From: Micropterus salmoides
Lineage: Eukaryota > Chordata > Actinopteri > Centrarchiformes > Centrarchidae
DNA: 64,000 nt
Reading direction: 5' to 3'
Assembly: GCF_014851395.1 (NCBI RefSeq)
Contig: NW_024040707.1
Span: 8,964,187 to 9,028,186, forward strand
Positions 1 through 12,460 of this stretch are shown piece by piece. Position numbers and translations under genes: made by a program. The notes under the pieces were generated by a model. The model worked only from the letters and a program-made list of their open reading frames with translations. It was not told the DNA's origin and ran no database searches. Every line of letters starts with the position of its first letter. Position 1 is the stretch's first letter.

Positions 1-254
1 CAGTGGGAGCACAGATAATTTGGGTTTTTAGTCTTTGTTGTTTTGATAAATTACATGTCAAAATGCCAAATATCTCTGTTTTATACATAAGCTGACAATT
101 TACAGCTTAAATAAATATGTCCCACCTTTTTTTCTAAGCATTGTTTTTAATTGGAAACAAGTAACATCACAGTCCTCTTTCATGAATTCTGCTGCCTGTA
201 CGTTGTGGTCTTCTTGTCACAATCATTTAACATATCTCTGTCTTCCTTTTGTAG

Positions 255-1170
255 CAAACTCTTCATGAGAAGTGGGATGAATATCGGTCGTTGATGGTGC
301 AGGAGCAGAGGCTTGTTCACGGTAGGTCGTTTTGTGTGTCTTGTGAATTCCGTTGACTTTATTTTATTAGGATAATCCACTCAGTGTCAACACTGCTTTT
401 ATACATACGAAACAAACAATAAAACTATTAAAACATATCAAAGTGTCCAGATTCCAGATCTGGTTTTTTGTGTGTCTGAGAGGTGATACAATTCATAGCT
501 GATAAAACAAACACTTAAAACATAAAAAAAACAATGCACACGTTCTCCAAGAAATGCCCTATACTCCGGGTTTCAGTTGTTCTTTCTGTATGCCTGTGTG
601 TTCAGTGATACAACATAGTTTAATTAGTGGTAGTCCACTATCCTAACTCCGCCCTTCTTTCCTGTAGGCATAGTAATGAGTGATGCTGCAGTGTACGAGT
701 CCCTGGAGTCAGCAGGCGTGTATGGCAGCCTCGGCACTCCCAGCCCTGTCGCTCAGAGAGCCATCCGCTGCGCCGGCAGCACCAGCAGCAGCGCCAGCCT
801 TCTCAGCACAGCCACCGAGGACGACCCTCTCTACCAGACCTGCCTGTACCCGGTAGACGGTGGCTTGGATTCCATCGACCACACCAGAACAGAGAAAAAG
901 AAAGAGCAGCAGCAGCCGCAGAGGCAGCAACGTCTCCGACCGGCCAGCGAGCTCTTCACGACGGCCAAAACGCATCTGACCCGCAGCGCAAGCACACGCA
1001 GCTACACCAGGGGATCTTCTTCATCGTTGCCATCGTCCACTTCGGGGGAGAAGCAGGGAGGATTTAACTCCCTGCAGAAGAAGCCCAAACAGAAAAGCTT
1101 CCGCAGGCAACTCCTCAAATTCATCCCGGGCTTGAACCGACCGCTGGAGGAGGAGGAGAGCAAACTGTGA
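255..1170 (+). CDS. tamalin: Tamalin (GRASP), last two coding exons, 5' part outside the window
   Basis: Scaffold protein that links group I metabotropic glutamate receptors to cytohesins (ARF exchange factors) and controls their trafficking; this role is family knowledge. Two exons are visible: 255-321 (acceptor TTTTGTAG, donor GTAGGT) and 668-1170 (acceptor TCCTGTAG, stop TGA). The split codon joins as Gly across the intron. The first exon encodes HEKWDEYRSLMVQEQRLVHG, a segment I recognise from tamalin. The second encodes the Ser/Gln-rich tail, a YESL/YGSL tyrosine pair reminiscent of the ITAM reported in tamalin, and the conserved end FRRQLLKFIPGLNRPLEEEE followed by SKL, a type I PDZ-binding C-terminus. 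The PDZ and leucine-zipper exons must lie upstream of position 1. The second exon is far more GC-rich than its surroundings. Identity is close to certain from the C-terminal block. Confidence 0.93.
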
Positions 1171-1640
1171 GCAGCAAACAAAGCTGTTCACCTAAAGTTC
1201 ACAAGAGAACACACCCAGAGACTTATAGCACCAGAGACAAACTAAACTGCCAAAGAAAAAAGAGTGACAAGGCTGAGACCAAAGTGTAATGGCGCTACAG
1301 TTGCACCTCCCCATGTTTGAATGGGTAGACCAATGACAATTTGGCTAAGTTCTGTAGCCCTCAGTGTTTCACAGCTGTACATAACTTTTGTTTTCATTTG
1401 TTTTGTTCTTTAAGTTATTTATTTATTTTAACAACTGTCAGGTTTTTGTACAGACTGAAGGATTTTTTTTGTTTGTTTTTACTGCATGCTCAGACTTTTC
1501 TTTTGACCGCTGAATAAGTGACCCGTCATCATTGTGATAGTGCAAATACATTTTATATCTACTTCAGATGATTCAGATTTGATCCTGTGTTATTTGTTTC
1601 CGCCTAAGTCACGGTTCCTAAAAATAAAAATACGTGGCAA
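1171..1640 (+). other. tamalin: tamalin 3' UTR with poly(A) signal
   Basis: The sequence after the stop codon carries an AATAAA hexamer at 1623-1628, giving a 3' UTR of roughly 470 nt if used. The cleavage site was not determined. No coding potential is seen here. Confidence 0.5.
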
Positions 1641-3060
1641 CTTCAGATTATATGCTCATTATTTTGTGCAGAACCAGAAAAGCTATTTTGTTCTTCAAGC
1701 CACAACTGTATGTGGGAATTGTAGCTGCCAAACTTAAATTAGTGCTGAGACCTCGAGTGTACAAACATTCTGTTTGTAATTTCCCCCGTGGAGTCCTACT
1801 CCATGTGATACTTTTAAATATAGTAAGTCTTCAGAGTTCCACAACTCTTCCTCCGTTTAGGAATATTATCACCAAAGTTTTACAGGCTAGTATGTGGCTT
1901 CGGATTGTTTGAGGCATTTTTTGTGGTGCAACGTATCCCGAATGGAAGCTGTTGTATCGGCTATGACACAGTTTATTGTTGGAAAAATGGTGAGGAATGT
2001 GCGGAGAAAGGCATGACCCAAAATTCCAAACACAACCGCTTTCTTTCAGCTCTTGCAGATGATTGCTGATTCCTCCTCTTCCACGCTCCCATATTCCCAT
2101 GGCGGGTTCAGTTGTCCGAGAGCTCACTATTTTGTGTGTGTGTGTGTTGGGCGGGGGTTGCTTGGAGTCTTTTCATTCTTGGCTCCCAGCTGACCCATGA
2201 GGTCATGGTGGTCACTCTCTCTGTTGGCTCTAAAGCGTTGATCCCTTTTGTCCTCTGCTGCTCATTCACAGATGCGTCAGGAGTGTTGATGATTGGGAGC
2301 GATGGTATGTGGCCATGTGTTCGAGCTGGGCCCTCTCCATGCTCTCCTCTGACTGTTGTGGGCACATTAAGGAGAGGCGGGGGCTGAAAAGGCCGCTGAC
2401 ATAAGTGATTGTTATGCAAGCTTGCCGATGCTTGAAACATGGGTTTAGAGCGAATGGGCTGAAAGCATAACGAGGGGATAATTATTCAAGATGAATGTAT
2501 ACTAAAAACAATGTGTGAAAGGGCCATTTAACAGAGACAGAAGACCCAAACAAGGAGGGTGCAGTCGGTGCACAGCAATTAAGCCAGTGTGAGATTAGTA
2601 TAGGGGGATGGCTAGTCACTAACACTGTTGCAAATGTTTGGATGGCACCCCATTGCTAAAACACCACTGTTGATTCAAAGACTATGTGGTGAATTTCTTT
2701 TGTCTGTGCAGTCGTACATTTGAGCATGAGCTGCAGAGATCAGTTTCTGCTTCTTATTCTGTATTCATTCTTAGTTTCTTAAATTTGACTTTGTGTACGA
2801 TAATATGTACGATAATTCTTATTATGTTGAGAAAGGCTGGATCACAGTTTTTCTGATGTTTTGATGAAATGTTGGAAAACAAAGGTTCAACTCAAATACT
2901 AAAAACTGAAAATGCATGCTTAAAAAGCTGTTGCGTTCTCAAAACTCTTCATATAATCAACACAATAACATACTGGTATCCAAAAAAATACTGCAAGAAA
3001 ATCTTCAAATATTCAATATTAAGTCAAACATTCAGTCAAACAAACAGTCATTTATTTTTA
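1640..3060. other. Intergenic, no recognised feature
   Basis: No exon, transposase or strong repeat signature was found on either strand. It contains a short GT run near 2130-2145. Short open frames on both strands lack family motifs. Confidence 0.4.
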
Positions 3061-3700
3061 TATTGATTAGATTAACTGCTAAATAATTTTGTCTATAAAA
3101 CATCAGAAAATAGTAAACAAGAAACCAATTATAGAGCTATCAAATCATCAAATGTCCAAACCTCCAAAATATTCAATTTATGACAATGTAGGCCAAGAAA
3201 AGCGGCAAATTTTCAAGTTTAAGAAATTGCAACTGCAAATGTGTGGTTTTTGTTACGCCCCACCCTTTGGTGGCAACAGGGGTTGAACAACACCCCTGTA
3301 ACACCGACCCAAACTTAACACAGATAAACACCTTTAAAACAACCAAATCAAGGGAATTTATTAACATAACAAGACGATAAATTAAGAACACCAAAAACAC
3401 AAGAACATAACACAAAAATGCCCCAGCTGAGAGGCAGCAAGGCCAGCAGTCCCAAATCAAGAAGCCTCTTTTCTGACACTTGCACAGGAGCTTTTAAAGA
3501 CTGCCTTCCAAGGCCAGGTAGACCTCGATCAGCAATCAGCTGAAGTACTTCAGAGGCAGAACCAGGGCAGAAAAGGAACATGGAGAAAGCACAGAGAAAC
3601 ACATACAGCCGTAACATATTTTTTTATTTTCTTTACTTGATTATTTTTCCGTCAAACAAATAATCATTTTATCAATCATTGTAGCAATAAACAAAACCAA
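3060..3700. repeat. Dispersed AT-rich repeat (family with GTCTATAAAA.ATCAGAAAA), split by an insertion
   Basis: The motif TTTTGTCTATAAAACATCAG at 3088-3107, together with cytosine-poor ATTGATTA-type sequence, recurs at 54330-54560 and 54985-55110. I recognise it as a common teleost dispersed repeat of unclear class. The right half resumes near 3620 (TTGATTATTTTTCCGTC), so the 3251-3616 block appears to be a later insertion. Confidence 0.5.
3251..3616. mobile_element. Candidate solo LTR
   Basis: A 366-bp block begins TGTTACGCCCC and ends GCCGTAACA. It therefore has the TG...CA ends and the short inverted TGTTAC/GTAACA repeat of retroviral-type LTRs. It interrupts another repeat. An AATAAA lies on the minus strand (about 3357-3362), which would favour minus orientation. 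No clean target duplication is visible because the flanks are T-rich, and no gag or pol sequence is nearby. It could also be a TIR element of another class. Confidence 0.4.
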
Positions 3701-3719
3701 AAATAAAAGTAATAAAATA

Positions 3720-5857
3720 TCAGGTGAAGACCATTTCCTCTGTGACCTGGCATGATTTTCCAACACAATTTTTCAAACTCCAAACTGAAAAAAGAAAATC
3801 TCACTAGGAGACAGAATATCTCTGGTTCTGCTGCATCGTTTTTAAAAACTGTCCACCATGAAACTGACAATGTTATAGCAGTGCATTCTCTTGGACTCTG
3901 CAACATGACATTTCTTTATAAAGATGCTCCTATTGGCTCATTGACCTTATTGCCTACATCACGGCTGCATTTCTAACTCTTTTTGCTCACATTTTTTGTT
4001 TTGGTAAACACCTGGTACCAACCTGTTGTGTCCCTTCACTTCCTACTGATTAGCATCAAATGTTTTGTACATCAGTGAACGAGCCAACACAAAAGAAACA
4101 GATTTCTCTCTGTCTGTGCAGACGGTTTTGCCCTGCAAACCATGCATGTGATAGTCTTTGGACATATAAAGAGAACTGTTTTAAAGGTACCAGAAATCAT
4201 TAAAAGCTAAATATATGCATTTGAAGCTTTGATCACTGAACCTGCAGACTTAAAGACACCAAAGACTTGATCATACTGCTGCAGTCCTGGTACTGCCTGT
4301 CAGTGATAACAAATGAGCTTTGAGAAGAGGAAGCAGAAGGGCCTGTTGGACAAAGTTGAGCCTCTGTGGTGAAACAGCTCAGACTAGAGTGCTATTTCTC
4401 AAACATGACGTGTGTCACAGCTTCTGGTGTGCCTCTGGTCAAATTAATGGATCAGTGTAGATGTTCTTGTTGGTTAAAAATAAGGAAGCGGTTGATTGGT
4501 TGCACTCTTACACAGTTTCTGCATTTGTTACACATGTGCACAGAACAGACATCAGACAAAACCACAAATTTTAGTCTCATGCAAGAAATGAACCTGTTTG
4601 AAGGCCAAATATCACTGAAAAGAGAAGGATCTGGTGTCATGAAGAGTGGGTGGCCTGAGTTGTGTCTGTTGTGTCTGATAGAGAGATAAGAGCTTGTGTG
4701 GGTTGTCAAGGCACAGGATGTGGGTGACAAATGTGCCGGAAATCCACCATAAAGATAAAAGAATACAACTGACTGCAAGGTAAAAAAAAAAAGACAGTGT
4801 CATATTCATGTGATTATGTCCATATATGTCAGGCAGTGTGTGTGTTTAACAAAGAGAAAACAGGTAACGTGCAATAAAATAGGACACTAGACTGGACACC
4901 TGCTTCTGAAGTCGACAGGTGTTACTTAAATGAAGAGTTCAGGGTCAAAAGTTACAAATAAAATCTTTCCGTTACTTGTAAAATGTCACACAAAATAGTG
5001 AGTTTAGCACGTGGCCAAAAAGAGGAAACAAAACTGTCCAGCATGACATGGTTGAATCAGCTATACTGCAACAACAGTATCTGAACACTGGAATAAATGC
5101 AAATTGAAGGATGTGCTTCATTATCTACATCTGAAATATTCTGCAATTGGTTTCTCAGCAGCAGCAGTGAGCTGATACCTTAAAGGTTATGTTGTTTCTT
5201 GGTCAGAACCTCTTAATTAGGAACTGGATAGCTGTGTGTTTTATCAACCCTTAAATACAGTCCATAAAAAGGTTTCCAGGATATGTGTGGGTCTAACAGA
5301 TCCAAAAACACGTCAACACACAGTGGTGCGTTTTTAAGTGAATTTAAAGATTCATTAAGATGTAAAAATAGCAGCCTACATATGAAAGCTTAAAGGCCTT
5401 GAAAACACATTTTCTCAATCAGCTTCTGGGGCCCTACATGAACAGACATTTTTCTGCCAACGTTTCTTTGGTTATTTTACATGAAAGATTTCTGTATTTT
5501 CTTCACTGTTTTTCTTGCTGGTTTGAAGAGGGAGTTCCTCATTTGGAAAAAAGGTGATGTCCCGTATTGTATTTCCATGCACCAATCAAAGTTTGAATCA
5601 AGATCTGATGACAGTTCAGAGGTTTGTTTGCAAATGTTAGCTAAGCACTATAAGTGAAATCTGATCAAACAACACCCACACAGTCCTGATGAAGCAGATT
5701 AGTATTTGAGCGAGTACATGATAACTAAGGATGCTTTTCTTCCAAACTTGAACTTTAAATGTTTGCTTGTTTAGTCATGCATGTGTCATGTTATAGAGAA
5801 ATACAAGTTTTCAGGGGCTTTAACACGCATCGATTTGCAAATTAAAACCAAATTAAA
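3720..5857. other. Intergenic, no recognised feature
   Basis: Low-complexity AT-rich DNA. The open frames at 4366-4689 (+) and 4452-4778 (-) overlap each other and have no family signature or splice context. I see nothing functional. Confidence 0.4.
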
Positions 5858-5890
5858 AGTTTTATATATGTATGTATATGTATATATATG
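5858..5890. repeat. TATG/TATA microsatellite
   Basis: A run of alternating TATATATG and TGTATATG units. Confidence 0.7.
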
Positions 5891-5924
5891 TTATTGGATC
5901 TGTTGGAGGGTGTTTCTTTAGTTT

Positions 5925-6060
5925 AACACTTGAAGTATAAAGTTCAGCTTGATTGTGTTATGATGACCCTGGTGAAGGCCACAAGCTGAAATGCATTGGT
6001 GTCACAATAAAGTTAAAGTTGTTTATTCTACAAGTGTTGCAGAAGACCTTCTCGTTACAC
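5925..6060 (+). repeat. Degenerate Penelope-type terminal-repeat fragment with hammerhead-like core
   Basis: The stretch CTGGTGAAGGCCACAAGC followed by TGAAATGC (5969-5994) resembles a phrase I know from teleost repeats, which in consensus has hammerhead-type boxes (CTGATGA, short helix, GAAAC). In this copy the first box is CTGGTGA and the second GAAAT, so it would be inactive. An AATAAAG lies just downstream at 6007. The link to Penelope elements rests on published reports of hammerhead motifs in their repeats and is an inference here. Confidence 0.35.
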
Positions 6061-7180
6061 CTTGGAAGTAAGTGAAATTGTGTCAGAAATCCCTACTCTG
6101 CTTCACATTTGTAACAGAAAGCTGGCATTACAAACTTGGGGGTGGAGTTTAAAAGACATGAGACAAGGGAAACAACTGTATTAATAACGAAAATGTTTTC
6201 ACACTGTGATTTGAGGCACATAAGATACATGAATGTTCACTGTCAGTTTGGTAAATAGCTAAATGATGCTGGTGACAGTTGCTATTGATGGATGGCTAGC
6301 TTCAATAGGAGGGTGCTGAAGTACAGTCATGCAGTACAGCAGCATTACTAAACATGGCTGTCATTATACACAGACAACACTTAGCTACCTAGTGATTCAA
6401 TAAAATATGTATAGATGTCTGGCAAGGTTGCAAAATAATGATTAGACATGTCTATAAACAAAGGTTTGTTTAAAGTGGTATATTATGCTCATTTTCAGGT
6501 TCATAATTTTATTTAGGGGTTGTACCAGAATATGTTTACATGGTTTTCATGATTTTCAAAACAGTAATAACTTTAATATCCAGTGACTGCCTATAGTTTG
6601 GTAGTGAGGGTGGGGATGAGGGGAGGCAGCGAGCAGGTGTCTTGTTTCTGTGAGTGTTGCTGCTCAGTGCATCTCTGCACCATTGTTTTTGAGGGCGTGA
6701 TACAAAGTGATGCAGATAGGTTACGGAAGTAAAGGCTGGACTACAATCTAGCTTTCAGGCAGTTCAGGAGCAGTGCTTTCTGTGGGAGATGGTAACTCCC
6801 CTTAGGGTGGACTATAACCCTTTTCACTTTGCAAACCTATAACATGCACAAAAAAGATATATAAAACAATAAAGGAAGGGGAAAAGGCCAAAAAGCATAA
6901 TATGACTTCTTTAATACAAAAGGAAGGCATACATGCTTGTCAAAATTGTAATCCAAACACAAGTCAAATTGCATTAGACATCTATAGGATCTTCTGTTTT
7001 CCTGCCTCTTTAAAGGATATGTTGGAAAAGCATATAAAATCGGGGTTTTCGTTATAAAGCAGAGCTGTGTTTTTAATTATTTTGGAATTTCTAAGGAAAG
7101 CCAGTTCTATTAGGTTGCAGTCTTGCATCTCAGGGTGAAGTCCAGTAAAGTGGTGCACAGTTTTGTCAGTGTTTGGTGGA
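6061..7180. other. Intergenic, no recognised feature
   Basis: No gene, RNA or transposon signature was found. Confidence 0.35.
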
Positions 7181-7239
7181 TGATGAGCGTATGTTTTGCT
7201 GTAGCAGTAGCCACCCAGATTGCAAACATTATTGAAACT

Positions 7240-7500
7240 ATGTTGAATCAACATTCTGCTGTCAACGCTAATTTCATACATTTCATAAATTCATATTAAT
7301 ATTGAAAAAACATTAAAATCAAAGCTAACTAAAAATCAATGTGACTTCAGTGTTATTTCAACCAAAATTACAATTGAAACAACATTGAAATTATAGCCTA
7401 ACTAAAAATCAACATGACTTCAATGTTATTTCAACCAATTTTAGTACTGAAACAAATTCTGCTGTCAGCGCTAATTTCACTGAATCAACATCAGACTCTG
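7240..7500. repeat. Degenerate tandem repeat (TTATTTCAACCAA units)
   Basis: AACTAAAAATCAATGTGACT near 7327 recurs as AACTAAAAATCAACATGACT near 7401, about 74 bp apart. TTCTGCTGTCAACGCTAATT near 7254 recurs with one change near 7458, about 200 bp apart. These are direct repeats of a composite unit. Confidence 0.6.
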
Positions 7501-8234
7501 ATGGGGGTTAGGGATAGGGTTAGCATAGGAAGCCATTTTTGTGCTGCCCGGGCAAAGTCAAATACTTCTGTTCCCATTTGTTCAGTCACGGCATCTAGAA
7601 CAGAAAACATACAAACAAACACAAAAAGTTATAACTTTCAGTAGTGAATATGATGTGAGAATGAACAATGTCAGTAGGGCTGAATTGGTGCTATATTATC
7701 ATATAGATATTAAATTGGGCAAAGCCTAAACTTACTTGAATTCACTAACATTACCGATTCACCAGTTTATTTTAGATGTAGACTGCCTGGCTGTGGTGAA
7801 ATTCCATTGACGTTTATAGTTTAACATATTATTATTATAACATCTAACATAATAATAACAATCTGGAGGCTGAAAGTTGTAGAAGACTGACAGATGTAGC
7901 AAGTTAGCTGGCTTATCTAAAGTTAAATGACAGGGGCATTAGCTAGGATCAGTTATGAGCAAGATAAAGGCGTGCATATATTTTGCAAAGCACTCGAAAT
8001 CTGAGCAAAGATAAAATACAGTTATTATCATGATTTAAAGTCCTGTACAGGAAATTATCTTCTGGTGATAAAGTTAGCATTTATTCTAGCGAAGTAACTT
8101 ATCCTATTATGATGGAGCTTGGATATTGTGCTATTTGTCAGTATAAAATGGTATTGAAACACTTGTATATAGTCTATGACTTCATATAATGTTAGACAAT
8201 GTCAATAAACGATTAATGTCTACAATTTTGGTAC

Positions 8235-8420
8235 AATTACTTGATTTCCCACTCAACTATAATTCAGTGACTTTTCAATATCACATAATTCCCCAGTCAA
8301 CTATAAATAGATGACTTTTCAATCATATTTCCCAGTCAACTATAATTCAATGACTTTTCAATCATATTTACCGCTCAACTACAAATCCATGGCTTTTCAA
8401 TATCACGTAATTTTTCAACA
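8235..8420 (+). repeat. Tandem repeat, about 40-bp unit, four copies
   Basis: The unit CTCAACTATAATTC...GACTTTTCAAT is repeated at about 8251, 8295, 8334 and 8373 with small differences (CAGTCAACTATAAATAGATG, CAGTCAACTATAATTCAATG and so on). Together with 7240-7500 it may belong to one larger interspersed repeat. Confidence 0.7.
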
Positions 8421-8722
8421 TTGTTGTTGTTACCCAGTCAACAACAAATCTTCTACAAATCTGCTTGATCAAGTACAATCAGAACAACTACAAATCAGTC
8501 TTATTCCAATGTCACTCTTATACATGGTCGTTTTTCATCGGTGTTGCAATAGTGATTCAACATTTATTTAGGGTTGAGATTTCAATATCAACCATTCTCA
8601 TTCAAATCAATAATTTATTCAATGTAGTGCTTGCTATCTGAGCATATTCAGTCACTGTAGCTACACTTCCTATTCATCATCGCGTCATGTATCTCCAGTT
8701 ACAAAGTAAGACCTTAAATGAC

Positions 8723-8724
<2 letters not shown>

Positions 8725-8764
<40 letters not shown>
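8725..8764. repeat. (CA)n microsatellite
   Basis: About 20 uninterrupted CA units. Confidence 0.97.
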
Positions 8765-8768
<4 letters not shown>

Positions 8769-9343
8769 ACACACATAGATACAGATATACATGCTTTTAG
8801 TCTTATTTCCTGTTTAAGCAAGTGACAGGTGTGAAAGTCTGTGTCATTGAATATGCCTCTATTTACCATTACCGCTCATATTTCAGACAGTCATGACCAT
8901 TTTAATACCTACATCGGAAACACAACAGCTTTCGATACTTTTTTCAGATACAATATTAGGAGGTGGTTAAAACATCCTGATGTGGTGCATCATAGGCTTA
9001 GTCTTAATATGATACACATGTGACTGTATTTGGCTTTAACTCTATTCTGTATATCTTTTCTGTCCACAGATACAGCAGATATAGACTAAATCTAAAGATC
9101 TAGAAGGTTAAATCTGGATTAATCATTAATCATGTGCAGGTTATTTTCTTGAATTGGGGCATCTGAGATGGTTTTCAACAGGATGTGAAACGTGGAGGCT
9201 ATACAGTGGGTGCGCAGTTGGTGTGGGCCTCAGACTGAATGTTTAGTTATTAAACGGGTTCCTCTTTTTCATAATGGTTTTATGATGTTTGAGTCAAATA
9301 AGGAGCCACCTGCCAATGTTCTGTTGCCTCCCTGACACTCACT

Positions 9344-9371
<28 letters not shown>
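9344..9371. repeat. (CA)n microsatellite
   Basis: About 14 CA units. Confidence 0.95.
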
Positions 9372-9375
<4 letters not shown>

Positions 9376-9379
9376 AAAA

Positions 9380-12300
9380 CATTACTGAAAAGGTTATAAC
9401 TACTTTGTTCAACTCTAAAGTTGCCTTCAGATGATAAGCACTAGGCTCACCGGGAGATGTGGCACAGAGGATATGTTTGCACAGACACTTGCAGAGGCAA
9501 AGTGCACGACATTAAACAGGCCGCTAACTTTTAACACTGGATTGAACTATTCACAAAACAGGTAGCCCCATCTAACTGCTTACATTTTGCCATGCATTAC
9601 TTTTCCTGGTCAGATTGATATATGTTTTTAATGATGTGTTAATTACCCCTGGCTAGCTAGTTAACTTAGGTAGGTAGTGTTAATTAGGTTAAATGCTAGC
9701 TAGCTACTTGATTATGGCCGTTACATCCATTCATGTTTACCCAAATGCAGCAATGTTAGCTAGCTATCTAAAAAGAAGACATTCTTTCACATATTTGTCT
9801 TCAAAGTGTAAAATATTATGTAAATCAATCAATTTTGTAGGTAAAAACAAAATGTTGGATGGAAAAACAATTGATAATTGTATGTAAAATAATGGAGCTG
9901 TGTGTTAATGCTGTTAGCAGTTGAGATGTAGTCCATAGTAAATACTGTATACACCTGACAGAGGATTAAAGAGTCCTATTCGTCTCCATATGAAATGCAT
10001 ATAGGTCATTTTTGACCTACTTATGGGAAGTTATAGTCTACACAAATTTAACTTCTGTTAAAGTTTAAGAGGTTAAAAAATTAATGGGGAAATCATAAAC
10101 AAGAATTCTGACAGCTGGAATATGAAATGCAAAAATGTATGTTTGTCACAAAAATATTGCTAAAAAACATGCCAGCCTGTTCATTCTTTACCCAGCATGC
10201 ATCTTAGGGTTAAGCACTGACTGTAACACTGTTATAAAACCTCCGACAGCTGTGAGTGTGAGGGCAGAGCGTGCGCACAAAGACAGAGAAAGTCCTCAAA
10301 TACAATGGCAGGAAGTGTCATGGGGTTATATCTTTAATCACGGGGGGCCTCGTTTGGAAACCTTTTCCCAGAAATTGCAACAGCTAAACACTTCAGTTAG
10401 ATGATTTGCCAAAGCCTCAAAACTATTGATTTGTGTAACCGCTTGTGTCTAGAGGAACATGCAGACCTACAGACATCCACCCTTGGGTTGAAAGAAATAG
10501 AACGGCGACAGTAACTTCTTCCTGTCTCCAAAGAAAGGAAGTGGTGGGATCAGCATGTTCTGACGTCTTTTATTTTTTTCCAGGGGATGTTGAACCAATA
10601 TAACCACCACGTCCACATGGACTTAACAGTACAGCAGAGTACACAGCATATTGTACTAACTCCCACCATGCCAGAGCAAATGAAATCAGCATGCCCGCCT
10701 GAAAGCTCAGGCAGCAGAGCAGGAGCGTCTGGGCTTCAGGAATGCTGTAAGCTGTGGTGTTTGTCCAAGAGGAGAGAGGAAGTTGAATCATCAGGGTTTT
10801 TTCAAGAGCCAGCTCCAGGAAAACAGAGAGGATGGAGCCCAGAGATACTGTACTGTGTTCCCAGAAAACATTATGATTAGCAGAAATTCTCTGTTATTTC
10901 TTAGGAAGATAACTAAGATAAGATAATTATGCTTTTGTTTGACCTATGGAAAAGTTACAAATAGCCCCTCTTCCATGCTAAAACGATCTGTAACTGATAC
11001 AGGGAGTGGTCTGAAATGACAGTGGGTATCCTTAAAGCTCAGTAAATATATCTTATTTATATAGTGTGGGGGCACATAGTGTACAGACGGGTGCTTTTGT
11101 CACTGTTCAAAATATTCTCACTTTCTGCCCACACACACTTGAAGTCTTTCACTCTCAATCCAAGAAGGTAGAACTGACTCATCTGCGGTGACCCACACAC
11201 ATACTTAATATTAAGATGCATTTTTTTGAAGGGGAAGGTGACACACAAATGACGACTATGAAAGGAGACACTCTGTAAGTTGTGATATCATATTGCTAAC
11301 TACTGAAGCTTATAAACATAGTTTTAAAAAAAGTTTTAGGAAAGGAGGAAGTTTGCGCATCTGTCTAGTCACTCTGTGGTTTCTGAAGCTGCTGCTGCTT
11401 CTTTTTTCCCCCATTTGGTTTTAGATCCCATGATTACTAGAATACATCTCACAGCACGTTTCTCTGTTTTTTCATTTTAGAGCTAAGGTTCAGTGTTACA
11501 TTAAAAAATATATTTTGTGTTTAATCTTTAACACCTATAGACGTGTAATTTTCACATGACTCACTGTTATATCATTTTGTCTCTTCGGTTTAGAGTAGAG
11601 AGTAGTGAGAGTAGGTTTTTGGGCTGAATTCAGCATCAAAACAAAGAGTGACTGTACTCTGCATGCTGATGAGACCGGGGAATTTACTGTGATTTGAAAA
11701 GAGACCAAACATAAGCACGTTGGGGCAAAGCTATTATCCATTTCCAGCTGAATGGCAGCTGTGGTTGTAACAGCTGACACTTCTCTTCCACCCTCTGCAA
11801 GTTTCTTCAATCCCTGTCTAATACTGACAAGCCAGGCTTTGTATTGTTTGGGGATTTCACTTGCATCAGTGCAATCAGCCCCGGTGTACACACACAAACT
11901 CTTTATAATGTCCCCCTGCTTACTCTTAAACAACTGGCTCCTGACCTTGAACAGGTCCAGGAAACTTTGAGACAATAACACCACTATTTCATCCACGGAC
12001 TGTATCTGGAAAAACAAGAGGAAATTCATTGAAGAAAAAAAAAGGTTTAAGATGAAAAGGGGCCAAAGTCAGCCAAGAGCCAATATGTGTGAGTCATTGA
12101 TGGCGACTGTCCCAGGACTGGAGAGGAATCAAAACAACAGCACCAGCAGCCCCATGGTGGCGGCCGTGCAGGCCTGTGAGGAGATGTTGGTTATTGGGAT
12201 ATCCTGGAGGTGTTAAGCGCTGCCTCCTGGCTTGACCCAAGTGTTTGTGGCCTCATTTAATGCTTTCTGACTGTTTTCCTGTGGGACCTAGGAAATTATT

Positions 12301-12460
12301 CCCCACCCTCGTCCACGCCTCTGCTCAGAGACAGCAGCGATGACCACAACCACAACGAAACATCCCCAGAAAACCATAAGGAAAGAGACACAAAACCGAG
12401 GTGTGAATAAAAGCAGGGGTGCTTCCTGTAACCTCATTTCAACTCTTTTCATACAGCGTT
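9380..12460. other. Intergenic, no firm gene
   Basis: It contains scattered GCTAGCTAG-type short repeats (9650-9770). The only notable open frame is on the minus strand at 12029-11535 and is treated under findings. No splice-supported exon of a known gene was recognised. Confidence 0.4.

Noticed and set aside
3173..3617. Two overlapping minus-strand frames rich in Leu/Cys/Phe
   Set aside because: They lie across the candidate LTR and its border, so the hydrophobic look reflects base composition.
7503..7522. Interstitial telomere repeat (GGGTTAGGGATAGGGTTAG)
   Set aside because: Only two imperfect units inside a dispersed repeat.
8235..8420. CRISPR-like array
   Set aside because: Units are contiguous with no unique spacers, and this is a vertebrate genome.
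11752..11970. Plus-strand frame opposite the 11535-12029 frame
   Set aside because: Shadow of the longer minus-strand frame, with less protein-like composition.
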